A stretch of DNA of 64,000 nucleotides. Source: Rhodocyclaceae bacterium (GTDB lineage: Bacteria; Pseudomonadota; Gammaproteobacteria; Burkholderiales; Rhodocyclaceae). The position numbers and the translations under genes were made by a program. Positions 63,964 to 64,000 of the stretch are shown here, one piece after another. The stretch is from positions 62,001-126,000 of the forward strand of contig JAVBYI010000020.1 in assembly GCA_030824115.1 (NCBI GenBank). Direction: 5' to 3'. The notes under the pieces were generated by a model. That model searched no databases. It had not been told where the DNA came from and saw nothing but the letters and a program-made list of their open reading frames with translations. Numbering within the stretch: the stretch's first letter is position 1; every line of letters starts with the position of its first letter.

Positions 63964-63969
63964 TATGAT
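63964..63969 (+). promoter_or_regulatory. Possible -10 element for a gene beyond the window
   Basis: TATGAT 27 bases after pgsA, without a clear -35. A transcription unit (often tRNA genes at this place) probably starts near the window edge, but its product is outside. Confidence 0.3.
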
Positions 63970-64000
63970 TCGCCTTTCCCGTTACTGCAGTCGCCATGAC

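Overview
The window is a contiguous, GC-rich, gene-dense piece of a betaproteobacterial chromosome. The fab cluster, the rpoE-rseA-rseB-rseC-degP block with a glutaredoxin-like gene before lepA, the order lepB-rnc-era-recO-pdxJ-acpS-nagZ, and an EarP-type rhamnosyltransferase next to an EF-P with Arg32 all fit Betaproteobacteria. Rhodocyclales is my best guess (inference, not proven). No rRNA, tRNA, IS element, prophage or CRISPR array was seen.

Layout. 0-7.4 kb: start of an O-acetylhomoserine sulfhydrylase gene (metY-like, cut by the window edge), a DinG/YoaA-type helicase, a DUF1330 protein, an unknown gene behind a good sigma-54 promoter, a class D beta-lactamase, recJ and a COG4255-like gene. 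7.5-13.6 kb: a three-part fusion (cyclic-nucleotide domain + acetate kinase + PduL phosphotransacylase), an FNR-box-driven bacteriohemerythrin, an HD-GYP protein and lolC-lolD. 13.7-18.8 kb: an AT-richer Sel1-like gene, a VapBC pair, a frameshifted DUF1415 gene, a DUF2062 gene and comEC. 18.8-24.5 kb: a four-gene signalling unit (hybrid kinase, receiver-ATPase, alpha/beta hydrolase, FIST protein). 24.5-30.2 kb: SRP RNA, an LTXXQ protein, dnaX-ybaB, yajD, an orphan HipA-type kinase (YjjJ) and a small tyrosine phosphatase. 30.2-37.6 kb: rne divergent from rluC-HAD-Rieske-sppA, then a tetrapyrrole-methylase-type gene and yceF. 37.6-57.7 kb: yceD-rpmF-plsX-fabHDG-acpP-fabF, nadB, the sigma-E operon, lepA-lepB-rnc-era-recO-pdxJ-acpS-nagZ. 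57.7-64 kb: earP-efp, a TPR protein, a BrnTA pair, uvrC and pgsA.

The most striking signal is not a gene. A 20-bp motif, GTCGGCGCTGGCGGGACGGC, nearly always preceded by AAAA or AAAT, occurs at least 23 times in 64 kb on both strands. Five copies are exact and eight more differ only at the two variable positions. Sixteen copies lie inside genes, read mostly as KVGAGxTA or AVxPAPTF, including inside conserved enzymes (LolD, FabH, PdxJ, UvrC), where they appear to replace rather than interrupt the family sequence. Three lie in ComEC, the DNA-uptake channel. Seven lie between genes, several at start codons or promoters. This looks like a genome-wide signal motif, comparable in behaviour to the DNA uptake sequences of Neisseriaceae and Pasteurellaceae, but it is unrelated in sequence. 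A REP-like element is the main alternative.
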